Source: an uncultured Bacteroidales bacterium | Lineage (GTDB): Bacteria > Bacteroidota > Bacteroidia > Bacteroidales > UBA932 | NCBI GenBank assembly: GCA_937900465.1 | Contig: CALCEJ010000050.1 | Span: forward strand, 1 to 38,198 | DNA: 38,198 nt | Direction: 5' to 3' | Shown: positions 23,588-31,596 of the stretch, piece after piece | How positions within the stretch are numbered: position 1 is the stretch's first letter | How the letters are laid out: each line of letters starts with the position of its first letter | Notes under the pieces: generated by a model | Told to the model about the DNA's origin: nothing | Databases searched by the model: none | What the model saw: only the letters and a program-made list of their open reading frames with translations | Made by a program: the position numbers and the translations under genes

Positions 23588-24168
23588 CAAAGGGATACAT
23601 AGACCTCGGGTCCCTCACGCTCGAGGAACTTGCCGGAGTGGTGAACATCTACCCCTGGTTCGCCGGCGCAAGAAAGGAGCTGTGCCTGAGGATGTCCAGA
23701 ATCGGCAGCGACAACTGGGGAATAAGCCAGTTCGCTGACGCGGCCCTCTACATTCCGGAAAGGGGAATCATATCCTCTATGGTCAGAAGCGGCGAGGACT
23801 GCTCCGACAGCGAGGCGCTCGAGATCCTGAAGACTTTTATCGCCGCCCCGGAGCAGACACCGAAGGCCGAGGAGACCACAAAGGTCCACGTCGTCGGCGG
23901 AGACTACTTCTCCCAGAGCGAGTATGACAACGTCAAGACCGGAGGCGAGGGTATCTTCTCCCGTCTTGCGGCATCCTCCAAGGACGACGCCTCCACAAAG
24001 GAAGACGCCCCTGACGACATCGCAAACCGCTTCCCTACCGAAACCCTGGCGGAAATCTTCGCGGAACAGGGATGTGTCGATGAGGCCCGCCGCATTTATT
24101 CCCGCCTCAGTTTGGAAAATCCGGAAAAAAGCGCTTACTTTGCATCCCTTATTGAAAAATTGAACTAA
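23581..24168 (+). CDS. conserved-type small TPR-like cytoplasmic protein
   Basis: The protein has 195 residues with no signal peptide. The N-terminal helical part (IDLGSLTLEELAGVVNIYPW) is followed by a Ser/Asp/Lys-rich low-complexity middle. The C-terminal end (FPTETLAEIFAEQGCVDEA, then a Tyr- and Leu-rich helix) is a single TPR-like hairpin. I know no named function. It overlaps lptE by 7 bp and lies 5 bp before secG, so its expression is tied to envelope and secretion genes. I recall a similar gene order (regulator, lptE, hypothetical, secG) in other Bacteroidales, from memory only. Confidence 0.75.
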   Translation: MVAKGYIDLGSLTLEELAGVVNIYPWFAGARKELCLRMSRIGSDNWGISQFADAALYIPERGIISSMVRSGEDCSDSEALEILKTFIAAPEQTPKAEETTKVHVVGGDYFSQSEYDNVKTGGEGIFSRLAASSKDDASTKEDAPDDIANRFPTETLAEIFAEQGCVDEARRIYSRLSLENPEKSAYFASLIEKLN

Positions 24169-24173
24169 AAGAT

Positions 24174-24524
24174 ATGAACGCAGTATTCACAATCCTCGTG
24201 GTCCTCGTGGTCCTTGCATCCATCCTTCTGGTGGTTGTCGTGCTCCTTCAGAGCGGAAAGGACGGCGGTCTCGCCACTAACTTCACTTCGGCAAACCAGG
24301 CTCTTGGCGTACGTCAGACGGCTACTTATCTGGAGAAAGCCACCTGGTATCTCGTAGCTTTCATCCTCGTGCTCTCCATCCTCAGCGTATTCGCAGCCCG
24401 CGGCGGCTCCAAGGCTTCCGTGAACGATCAGGTTGGCTCCGAACTCCAGGAGCAGGCAGCCCCTGCAGCAGAGGACTTCAACGCCTCCGACGTATTCCAG
24501 CTCGAGGGAGAGGCTGAGAACTAG
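24174..24524 (+). CDS. secG: preprotein translocase subunit SecG
   Basis: The protein has 116 residues. It has two transmembrane helices (about 4-25 and 55-76) separated by the conserved cytoplasmic loop LLQSGKDGGLATNF. The acidic tail is longer than in E. coli SecG, ending in an Ala/Glu-rich stretch. SecG joins SecYE in the inner membrane and aids SecA-driven export. It is the last gene of the operon. A terminator hairpin follows 57 bp after the stop. Confidence 0.9.
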   Translation: MNAVFTILVVLVVLASILLVVVVLLQSGKDGGLATNFTSANQALGVRQTATYLEKATWYLVAFILVLSILSVFAARGGSKASVNDQVGSELQEQAAPAAEDFNASDVFQLEGEAEN

Positions 24525-24533
24525 TCTCCCGCG

Positions 24534-24575
24534 GCTGACATTTTGTCAGCACAAACCCCGAAGGAACATAATTTG
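24534..24575 (+). promoter_or_regulatory. 17-bp palindrome overlapping the -33 region of the clpB promoter
   Basis: GCTGACA (24534-24540), TTT, TGTCAGC (24544-24550) is a perfect inverted repeat. Its centre and right arm include TTTG (24542-24545). ATAATTTG (24568-24575) follows after 22 bp and resembles the -7 element, except the first two bases are swapped. The overlap suggests a repressor operator for a heat-shock gene. The promoter call is weaker than the palindrome because a terminator hairpin lies right after it. Confidence 0.55.
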
Positions 24576-24581
24576 ACCTAT

Positions 24582-24614
24582 AGCCGCTTGTCCGCATCCG
24601 GGCAGGCGGCTTTT
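24582..24614 (+). terminator. intrinsic terminator after secG (or attenuator in the clpB leader)
   Basis: A 13-bp stem (24582-24594 with 24599-24611, two G-T wobbles) closes on a CATC loop and is followed by TTTT. It ends the lptE-secG operon. If the upstream promoter match is real, the same hairpin would be the first thing in the clpB transcript and could act as an attenuator. Confidence 0.75.
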
Positions 24615-24650
24615 CCGCGCCTTGACTATCTCTCTGCCCGGCCGCGGACA

Positions 24651-24660
24651 GAAAGGAGGT
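24651..24660 (+). promoter_or_regulatory. strong Shine-Dalgarno site of clpB
   Basis: GAAAGGAGGT lies 6 bp before the clpB ATG and is fully complementary to the canonical 16S rRNA tail. Most genes in this window have no such site, so clpB is set up for high translation, and this fixes the short start. Confidence 0.7.
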
Positions 24661-24666
24661 TAAATT

Positions 24667-26829
24667 ATGAATCAGAACGAAAATAACAGCAGTTTCCTCT
24701 CGAGATTCGCAGTGAATCTCAACGAGATGGCTTCCAAAGGGAAGCTTGACCCTGTCATCGGACGGGATGACGAGATAAGGAGGGTGCTTCAGATCCTTTC
24801 CAGAAGAACCAAGAACAATCCTATCCTCGTCGGAGAGCCCGGCGTGGGCAAGACGGCTATTTCGGAAGGGATAGCCCAGAATATCGTTAACGGCCGCGTC
24901 CCGGAAAACCTTAAGTCGAAAACGATTTATTCCCTGGATATGGGCTCGCTGATCGCGGGCGCGAAGTATCAGGGCGAATTCGAGGAGAGGCTGAAGGGGG
25001 TGGTCAAGGAAGTCGTGGACTCCGCCGGAGAGATTATTCTTTTCATCGACGAAATCCACACGCTGGTCGGCGCCGGCAGGTCCTCCGGCGCGATGGACGC
25101 GTCCAATATCCTTAAACCTGCGCTCGCGCGCGGGGAACTCCGCACCATAGGCTCGACAACTCTCGATGAATATCAGAAGTATTTCGAGACGGACAAGGCT
25201 CTCGAGAGAAGGTTCCAGATGGTGACGATTGACGAACCCTCCCCTGCGGAATCCATTGCAATCCTCCGTGGTCTTAAGGAGCGCTACGAGAATCATCACA
25301 AGGTTCGCATCGAGGACGACGCCCTTATCGCGGCTGTCAACCTGTCCCACCGCTACATAACCTCGAGATTCCTCCCGGACAAGGCTATCGACCTTGTGGA
25401 TGAGGCGGCGTCGAAGCTTCGGCTCGAGATGAATTCTGTCCCGGAGCCCATCGATGAGCTCAACAGCGCGATCCGCCAGAAGGAGATCGAGCGAGAGGCC
25501 ATCAAGCGGGAAGGCGTTTCCCTGAAGATGGAAAAGCTCGAGAAGGAACTTGGGGAGCTTAACACAAAACGCGACGCCCTGATGAAGCGATGGAACGAGG
25601 AAAAGGATATTCTCTCAGGACTGCAGGACGCACGCTCCCGGATGGAAGACCTTAAGATTCAGGCAGCATCGGCCGAAAGGGCCGGCGACTACGGCAAGGT
25701 TGCTGAGATCCGATATGGCAAGATGACCGAGCTCCAGCAGAAGATAGACGAACTCTCCGCCAAGGCGGATGCAATCAAGGAGCCCATCATTACCGAAGCG
25801 GTAACCCCCGAGGATATCGCAGAGGTCGTCGCGAAATGGACCGGAATTCCCGTGAAGAGAATGCTCGAGAGCGAAAAGGACAAGCTGCTCAGGATGGAGG
25901 CGGAGCTGCACAAGAGGGTTGTGGGGCAGGACGATGCAATCCGCGCCGTTTCCGACGCGGTAAGGCGCTCCCGCGCAGGGCTGTCGAACGAGAAAAGGCC
26001 CATCGGCTCGTTCCTGTTCATGGGAACGACGGGTGTCGGAAAGACCGAACTGGCGAAGGCGCTTGCGGAATTCCTGTTCAATGATGAGAATATGATAACC
26101 CGTATCGATATGAGCGAGTATCAGGAAAGGCATACGGTCTCGCGTCTTGTCGGCGCGCCTCCGGGATACGTCGGATACGACGAGGGTGGCCAGCTGACAG
26201 AAGCCGTCCGCCGTAAACCCTACTCCGTTGTCCTTCTCGACGAGATTGAAAAGGCCCATCCGGACGTGTTCAACGTCCTTCTGCAGGTCCTCGACGACGG
26301 CCGGCTGACGGACAACAAGGGGCGTACGGTTGACTTCAAGAACACCATCCTGATAATGACATCAAATGTCGGGGCGGATATCATCCAGAGCTATATGGAG
26401 AAGCTGCCCGAATCCGACCCTCTCGACGTAGCTGCGGCCGCTGAGAGGCGCCGCCTCCTCGACGAGTGTGCCGGAAAGGTCCGCGATGTGTTGAAGATGA
26501 CGGTCCGTCCGGAATTCCTCAACCGTATCGATGAGATCATAATGTTCGATCCTCTCTCCAGGTCCGACATCCGTGAAATCCTGAGGATGCAGATGAGAGA
26601 CCTTCAGGAGAAGCTCTCCGAGAGCGGAATCACAATCCGGTTTACTCCGGAATTTGAGAATTATATGGTCTCCGCAGGATACGACCCCGCATACGGCGCG
26701 CGGCCCGTTAAGAGAATTATGCAGAAGGAACTCGTGAACCGCCTCGCTACGGCAATTCTCTCCGGCACCGTCCACAAGAGCTCGACCATAACGGTCGATT
26801 CCGAGAACGGGGACATCGTTATTCGGTAA
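24667..26829 (+). CDS. clpB: ClpB-type protein disaggregase lacking the N-terminal domain
   Basis: The protein has 720 residues, against about 860 for usual ClpB. It has NBD1 with Walker A GEPGVGKT (56-63), pore-loop AKYQGEFEER and Walker B LFIDE (125-129). The coiled-coil middle domain (about 253-370) is complete and marks it as ClpB, not ClpA/ClpC. NBD2 has Walker A GTTGVGKT (453-460), pore loop GYVG (500-503) and Walker B VVLLDE (521-526). The substrate-recruiting N-domain (about 145 residues) is missing: the chain starts with 22 residues before the NBD1 linker. A strong Shine-Dalgarno precedes this ATG, and the terminator hairpin lies between it and secG, so it is not a misplaced start. 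Works with DnaK to dissolve aggregates. Confidence 0.92.
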   Translation: MNQNENNSSFLSRFAVNLNEMASKGKLDPVIGRDDEIRRVLQILSRRTKNNPILVGEPGVGKTAISEGIAQNIVNGRVPENLKSKTIYSLDMGSLIAGAKYQGEFEERLKGVVKEVVDSAGEIILFIDEIHTLVGAGRSSGAMDASNILKPALARGELRTIGSTTLDEYQKYFETDKALERRFQMVTIDEPSPAESIAILRGLKERYENHHKVRIEDDALIAAVNLSHRYITSRFLPDKAIDLVDEAASKLRLEMNSVPEPIDELNSAIRQKEIEREAIKREGVSLKMEKLEKELGELNTKRDALMKRWNEEKDILSGLQDARSRMEDLKIQAASAERAGDYGKVAEIRYGKMTELQQKIDELSAKADAIKEPIITEAVTPEDIAEVVAKWTGIPVKRMLESEKDKLLRMEAELHKRVVGQDDAIRAVSDAVRRSRAGLSNEKRPIGSFLFMGTTGVGKTELAKALAEFLFNDENMITRIDMSEYQERHTVSRLVGAPPGYVGYDEGGQLTEAVRRKPYSVVLLDEIEKAHPDVFNVLLQVLDDGRLTDNKGRTVDFKNTILIMTSNVGADIIQSYMEKLPESDPLDVAAAAERRRLLDECAGKVRDVLKMTVRPEFLNRIDEIIMFDPLSRSDIREILRMQMRDLQEKLSESGITIRFTPEFENYMVSAGYDPAYGARPVKRIMQKELVNRLATAILSGTVHKSSTITVDSENGDIVIR

Positions 26830-26845
26830 TCACGACTTTTTTTGT

Positions 26846-26853
26846 TATTTTTG
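26846..26853 (+). promoter_or_regulatory. -7 element for the GT4-GH97 pair
   Basis: TATTTTTG fits TAnnTTTG and lies in the 58-bp gap after clpB. The -33 region, 20 bp upstream, reads TTCG rather than TTTG, inside the last clpB codons. There is no terminator hairpin after clpB, so readthrough is also possible. Confidence 0.45.
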
Positions 26854-26887
26854 CGGATAGTCACTCTTTTGTGAACTTTCAATCCGT

Positions 26888-28057
26888 ATGGAAAAAAACA
26901 TAGGCCTTTTCAACGACAGCTTCCCTCCGGTAATGGACGGGGTCGGGATCTGCGTTGAGAATTATGCAAGGTGGATGCAGGAGAGCGTGGGCGGCGTATC
27001 CGTCATAACTCCGAGAAACGTCGGCGCAAGCTACAAGGATAAGAAATACGAGGTGCTGGAGTATATCTCCGCCCCGGTACCGATGCGAAAACCATATGTG
27101 ACGGGTGTGTCGGAACTTGACCCTGTGTTTATGGCGAAGCTCTACCGCCGTAAGTTCAAGATTGTCCATTGCCACTGTCCGTTCACGTCCAGCTGGGCCG
27201 CGGAAAGGGTGGCGAAGAATCAAAAGATTCCCCTCGTTGCGACATTCCACTCCAAGTACAGGGATGACTTTGCCCGCGTCATAAAGATTGACCCCGTCGT
27301 GGACGAGGTCATAAAGGCTATCGTCAAGTTCTACGAGAGGGCCGATGAGGTATGGGTCCCTCAGGAATCCGTCAAAGAAGTGCTTTACAGCTATGGATAC
27401 AAGGGGGAGATAGAGGTGATGGCTAACGGATGCGACTTTGTTGGCGATTACTCGCCGGAGTTCCTTGCTTCTTCCCGCGAAGCGCTTGGAGTGGGACCGG
27501 GGGAATTCGTGTTCCTTTATGTAGGACAGCATATCTGGGAGAAGAACCTCAGGTTCACGATCGAAGCTCTCGCGAGGATTAAGGATCTGCCTTTCAAGAT
27601 GTTCTTCGTGGGGACAGGCTACGCGGAAGGAGAGATGAGAGAGCTTGTAAAGAGCCTCGGCATTTCAGACAAGGTATCCTTCGAAGGCCGGGTAACGGAC
27701 CGCGGGAAACTGAAACAGTACTACGCCGCGGCGGATCTTTTCCTCTTCCCTTCACTGTACGACACTGACGGGCTCGTAGTCAAAGAGGCTGCGGCGCTCG
27801 GTACGCCCTCGATAATGATGAAGAAGGCATCGGCATCGGGTATGCTCCGCGACGGAAAGACGGGCTTTCTCATCGACGACACCCTGGAAGGCTTCGAAGC
27901 GGACCTCCGCTGCCTTTATGCGGACAGGCCGATGCTCCGTGCGGTTGGTCTTGCGGCCTCCCGCAGCATCGTCCGTTCCTGGAAAGACATCGCCGAAGAG
28001 GCGATGGACCGCTATAACCACATTATTTCACGCCAGAAACTGATACACAAGATATGA
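26888..28057 (+). CDS. GT4-family glycosyltransferase
   Basis: The protein has 389 residues with a GT-B fold. The N-terminal acceptor domain starts NIGLFNDSFPPVMDGVG, typical of GT4 enzymes making glycolipids or cell-surface glycans. The donor half contains FLYVGQHIWEKNL, a FEGRVTDRGKLKQYYAAADLFLFPS stretch split here only by description, and the Glu-containing DTDGLVVKEAAALGTP motif that binds the nucleotide sugar. It has no signal peptide or clear membrane helix, so it is cytoplasmic or peripheral. It overlaps the GH97 gene by 4 bp (ATGA). Donor and acceptor cannot be read from sequence. A diacylglycerol or mannosyl transferase are options. Confidence 0.85.
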   Translation: MEKNIGLFNDSFPPVMDGVGICVENYARWMQESVGGVSVITPRNVGASYKDKKYEVLEYISAPVPMRKPYVTGVSELDPVFMAKLYRRKFKIVHCHCPFTSSWAAERVAKNQKIPLVATFHSKYRDDFARVIKIDPVVDEVIKAIVKFYERADEVWVPQESVKEVLYSYGYKGEIEVMANGCDFVGDYSPEFLASSREALGVGPGEFVFLYVGQHIWEKNLRFTIEALARIKDLPFKMFFVGTGYAEGEMRELVKSLGISDKVSFEGRVTDRGKLKQYYAAADLFLFPSLYDTDGLVVKEAAALGTPSIMMKKASASGMLRDGKTGFLIDDTLEGFEADLRCLYADRPMLRAVGLAASRSIVRSWKDIAEEAMDRYNHIISRQKLIHKI

Positions 28058-30018
28058 AAAGAATCGTCCTCGCTGCAGTAGCGGCAATCATCGCCACCTT
28101 GGGCCTTGACGCCAAGGGTTACCGCGTCGTCTCTCCGGACGGCGCGCTCGAAGTGAATGTTTCCGTAGGCTCAACCCTGACCTGGAGCGTCGCCCGGGAG
28201 GGCGTCTCCCTGGTTGCGCCGTCCCCTCTTTCGCTGACTCTTGAGGACGGTACCGTGCTTGGGCACGGCAGCCGGATTTCGAAGGCGAAGACCACGAGGA
28301 TTGACGCGGGGGAAGATACGCCGCTGTTCAAGAGGGCGTCCATCAGGAACCAGTGCAATCAGCTTACCCTCTCCAGCAAGAGGTTCGACCTCGTATTCCG
28401 CGCGTATAATGACGGCGTCGCCTACCGCTGGATAACCAAGAAGGCGGAGACCGTAAAGGCAGAGGAGTTCCGCCTCTCACTCCCGGAGGACTGGTCGATG
28501 TGGGTCCCCTATGTCCTTCCCCGCGACACCTTCGAGGGCCAGTTCTTCCAGTCCAGCGAGAACACGTATGTAAAGCACGCGGCATCCGCGTGGGAAAGCG
28601 GCCGTATCGCCTTTATGCCCATCACGGTCGACGCCGTCTCCGGAATCAAACTCTGCATTACTGAAGCGGATCTTCTGAACTATCCCGGAATGTATCTTTA
28701 CAACAGTGACGGAGATTCCACTCTCGAGGGTGTGTTCCCCCGGTATCCGAAGGATGTCGAACAGGGCGGACACAACCTTCTCCAGGGAATTGTCAAAACC
28801 CGTGAGGACTACATCTACAAGGGTTCCGCCGGAGAGGCGCTCCCCTGGAGAGTCGTAATCGTAGCGACTCAGGACAAGGAGCTTGCGGAGAGCGATATGG
28901 TATTCCGTCTTGCCAAATCTCCGGAAGGGGACTTTTCCTGGGTGAAGCCCGGAAAGGTCGCCTGGGACTGGTGGAACGACTGGAACCTCTACGGAGTGGA
29001 CTTTGTGGCCGGAATCAATAACGAAACCTACAAGTATTACATTGACTTCGCCTCGTCCCACGGCATCGAGTACGTCATTCTCGATGAAGGATGGGCCGTT
29101 AATCTCAAGGCGGACCTCCTCCAGGTAGTGCCGGCGATAGACCTTCCGATGCTCGCCTCATATGCCCGCGAAAGGAATGTCGGACTTATCCTGTGGGCAG
29201 GATACTGGGCCTTCAACAGGGATATGGAGAATGTGTGCAAGCACTATGAGGATATGGGGATTGCGGGGTGGAAGATTGACTTCATGGACAGGGACGACCA
29301 GCAGATGGTTGACTTCTACGTCCGCGCTGCCGAGGTCGCCGCGAAACACCATCAGGTTGTAGACTTCCACGGCGCCTACAAGCCCACGGGCCTTAACAAG
29401 ACCTATCCCAACATCCTCAATTTCGAGGGTGTCCACGGCCTTGAGCAGCTCAAGTGGGGCGACGGTTACGATATGCCCGAATACGACTGCACCATTCCCT
29501 TCACCCGTCTTGTCGCAGGCCCGGCGGACTATACCCAGGGAGCGATGCGTAACGCAACCCGTGAGAACTACCGTCCGGTCAATTCGGAAGGGATGAGTAT
29601 GGGAACCCGTACCCACCAGCTTGCTGAGTACATCATCTTCGATGCGCCCCTGACAATGCTCTGCGACTCTCCTTCAAACTATATGAGGGAGGAAGAGTGC
29701 ACGGAGTTCATCGCCTCCTGCCCTACCGTATGGGATGAGACCGTCGCCCTCGACGGAAAGATTGGCGAATACGTCGTTATCGCCCGCCGGAGCGGCTCTG
29801 TGTGGTATGTCGGCGCAATCTGCAACTGGACACCGCGCGATATCGACATCGATCTGGCTCCCCTTGGTATCGAGGCGGCAGACGTAACCCTCTTCCGTGA
29901 CGGCGTCAATGCCCATCACGCAGCCCGCGACTACAAGAAGGAATCCTTCAGCATCTCCGACGGCCATATCCGGGTCCATCTCGCCCCGGGCGGCGGCGCC
30001 GCTGCAATAATAAGGTAG
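28054..30018 (+). CDS. GH97 glycosidase, probable retaining alpha-galactosidase type
   Basis: The protein has 654 residues with a signal peptide (to about LDA), so it is probably periplasmic. It shows the GH97 plan: N-terminal beta-sandwich (about 25-290), catalytic barrel (KVAWDWWNDWNL to about 550) and a C-terminal beta domain. WKIDFMDRDDQ carries Asp409, and NFEGVHGLEQ carries Glu458. VVDFHGAYKPTG has Gly where the inverting SusB-type glucosidases have a Glu base, so I assign it to the retaining, alpha-galactosidase-like group (BtGal97b-like). That assignment is an inference from motifs. Translation is coupled to the GT4 gene. The stop lies 3 bp from the convergent pheS stop. Confidence 0.88.
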   Translation: MKRIVLAAVAAIIATLGLDAKGYRVVSPDGALEVNVSVGSTLTWSVAREGVSLVAPSPLSLTLEDGTVLGHGSRISKAKTTRIDAGEDTPLFKRASIRNQCNQLTLSSKRFDLVFRAYNDGVAYRWITKKAETVKAEEFRLSLPEDWSMWVPYVLPRDTFEGQFFQSSENTYVKHAASAWESGRIAFMPITVDAVSGIKLCITEADLLNYPGMYLYNSDGDSTLEGVFPRYPKDVEQGGHNLLQGIVKTREDYIYKGSAGEALPWRVVIVATQDKELAESDMVFRLAKSPEGDFSWVKPGKVAWDWWNDWNLYGVDFVAGINNETYKYYIDFASSHGIEYVILDEGWAVNLKADLLQVVPAIDLPMLASYARERNVGLILWAGYWAFNRDMENVCKHYEDMGIAGWKIDFMDRDDQQMVDFYVRAAEVAAKHHQVVDFHGAYKPTGLNKTYPNILNFEGVHGLEQLKWGDGYDMPEYDCTIPFTRLVAGPADYTQGAMRNATRENYRPVNSEGMSMGTRTHQLAEYIIFDAPLTMLCDSPSNYMREEECTEFIASCPTVWDETVALDGKIGEYVVIARRSGSVWYVGAICNWTPRDIDIDLAPLGIEAADVTLFRDGVNAHHAARDYKKESFSISDGHIRVHLAPGGGAAAIIR

Positions 30019-30021
30019 GGA

Positions 30022-31065
30022 TTACACCTCTGTTGCCGTGGAGAACTCCTCCAGGAAGCGGAGGTCGTTTTCAAAATAGTGACGGAGGTCGTTGACCTGC
30101 CACTTGAGCATTGCAATGCGTTCTACGCCCATTCCGAAGGCGAAGCCGCTGTATTTTTTCGAGTCGATGCCGCTTGCCTCCAGAACGTTCGGGTCAACCA
30201 TTCCGCAGCCCATAATCTCCAGCCATCCGGTTCCCTTGCAGATGTTGCATCCCTTGCCGTGGCAGATATTGCAGGAGACGTCGACCTCGGAAGAAGGCTC
30301 CGTGAACGGGAAGTAGGAGGGGCGCATACGAATCTCCGCGTCAGGGCCGAACATTTCGCGGGCGAACATCAGGATTGCCTGCTTGAGGTCAGCGAAAGTG
30401 ACGTTCTCATCAATGTAGAGGCCTTCTACCTGATGGAAGATACAATGGGCCCTCGCGGAAATCGCCTCGTTGCGGAATACGCGCCCCGGACAGACGACAC
30501 GGATGGGGAGGGGCTGGGTTTCCATCGTACGGACCTGGACCGATGAGGTGTGGGTCCTCAGAAGGAGCGGATTAAGGTGGCCGTTGGAAATGAAGAAAGT
30601 ATCCTGCATCTCACGGGCGGGATGGTTCGGAGGGAAGTTCAGGGCTTCGAAAACGTGCCAGTCATCCTCAATCTCCGGGCCCTCGGCAACGGTGTAACCT
30701 ACCTTGCGGAAGATATCTACGATTTGCTGACGGACAATGGAAACCGGGTGGCGGGAGCCCAGCGGAAAGGCGTCTCCGGGCATTGAAAGGTCCTCACCGG
30801 AGGCCCCCTTGACGGATGTTTCGCCGACAGCTGTCTTCATCTCTTCTATTTTTGCCGTGGCTATCTTCTTGATTTCGTTAAGCCGCTGGCCAAATTCCCT
30901 CTTGAGTTCGGGGGCCACGGTACGGAACTCGTCAAAAAGGGCCGTTACGGAACCCTTCTTCCCGAGGAAATGGATCCTCGCCTGCTCAACTTCCTTCTGG
31001 GTACTGCACTTGAGCTCGTTCAGTTCACTCAGAACCTGCTCAATAGCCTCTTTCATCTCGCTCAT
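30022..31065 (-). CDS. pheS: phenylalanyl-tRNA synthetase alpha subunit
   Basis: The protein has 347 residues and is cytoplasmic. An N-terminal coiled coil (about 1-85) that grips tRNA is followed by the class II core. Motif 2 is RVFRNEAISARAHCIFHQVEG and motif 3 is GFAFGMGVERIAMLKW. Within the core a Bacteroidota-type insert holds four Cys (265, 268, 273, 276; CNICHGKGCNIC) that could bind zinc. It charges tRNA-Phe as an alpha2beta2 enzyme with PheT, which is not in this window. It lies 22 bp downstream of a small exported protein on the same strand, so the two are probably co-transcribed. Confidence 0.95.
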   Translation of the reverse strand: MSEMKEAIEQVLSELNELKCSTQKEVEQARIHFLGKKGSVTALFDEFRTVAPELKREFGQRLNEIKKIATAKIEEMKTAVGETSVKGASGEDLSMPGDAFPLGSRHPVSIVRQQIVDIFRKVGYTVAEGPEIEDDWHVFEALNFPPNHPAREMQDTFFISNGHLNPLLLRTHTSSVQVRTMETQPLPIRVVCPGRVFRNEAISARAHCIFHQVEGLYIDENVTFADLKQAILMFAREMFGPDAEIRMRPSYFPFTEPSSEVDVSCNICHGKGCNICKGTGWLEIMGCGMVDPNVLEASGIDSKKYSGFAFGMGVERIAMLKWQVNDLRHYFENDLRFLEEFSTATEV

Positions 31066-31087
31066 ATTCTCGTCGTATTATTTAAGA

Positions 31088-31543
31088 TTATTTCTTCTTA
31101 CGGGCGCCTTTGTCCGACCCCCTCCGGGGCTTTTCAACCTCGCCGCGGCGCTTCGCCCGCTCCGCCCTTTCGCGGCGGGCGATGCTCTTTGTGTATTTCT
31201 CCCACTGCTCAGGGGTGAAATAGCGCATAAAGGAACTGTCGATCCTTTCCATCCACTTGTCGGAGACGGCCTGGGCGACCGAAGGGTTTGATACCTTCGC
31301 CTTCTGGAGCTCGGCGAACTCATCGTTCAGGGCGTGATAGTCGTGGTTCAGGGTTGAGTCCACATAGAAGACCTGCCAGTACTCAAGGTCAAGAAGGTCA
31401 GTGAGTTTCTGCACCTGGGCGTCTATCGCCTCCATCATCTTTTTCTCAACCTCCTCCGGACTCGTCGGGCCCTGGGCCTTCAAGGAAAGGGGAAGCAGCA
31501 AAAGTGCCAGTGCGGCTATTTTTATACCTGTTTTATTTTTCAT
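31088..31543 (-). CDS. small exported protein of unknown function
   Basis: The protein has 151 residues, starting at ATG 31543 (MKNKTGIKIAALALLLLPLS). A longer frame to 31573 would add codons upstream of the -7 box and is rejected. A signal peptide is cleaved near LKAQ, so it is periplasmic or secreted without a lipobox. The body is helical (EEVEKKMMEAIDAQVQKLTD, FAELQKAKVSN, FTPEQWEKYTKS), and the end is a Lys/Arg-rich tail. The pattern recalls Spy/LTXXQ-like small periplasmic proteins, but I do not claim homology. It lies first in a pair with pheS and has its own promoter match. Confidence 0.72.
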   Translation of the reverse strand: MKNKTGIKIAALALLLLPLSLKAQGPTSPEEVEKKMMEAIDAQVQKLTDLLDLEYWQVFYVDSTLNHDYHALNDEFAELQKAKVSNPSVAQAVSDKWMERIDSSFMRYFTPEQWEKYTKSIARRERAERAKRRGEVEKPRRGSDKGARKKK

Positions 31544-31546
31544 AAC

Positions 31547-31579
31547 TTTGCGGGACAATCGCAAAATTAGCAATATTTG
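31547..31579 (+). promoter_or_regulatory. promoter of the C69 dipeptidase gene
   Basis: TTTG (31547-31550) is followed after 21 bp by AATATTTG (31572-31579), seven of eight matching TAnnTTTG. The leader to the ATG is about 10-17 nt. It overlaps the divergent promoter on the other strand. Confidence 0.65.
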
Positions 31580-31592
31580 ACAAAACGGACAA
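31562..31592 (-). promoter_or_regulatory. promoter of the small exported protein / pheS pair
   Basis: On the minus strand TTG (31592-31590) is followed after 20 bp by TAATTTTG (31569-31562), which fits the consensus. It is interleaved with the plus-strand promoter of the dipeptidase gene, so the two cannot be occupied together. Confidence 0.55.
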
Positions 31593-31596
31593 GAAT

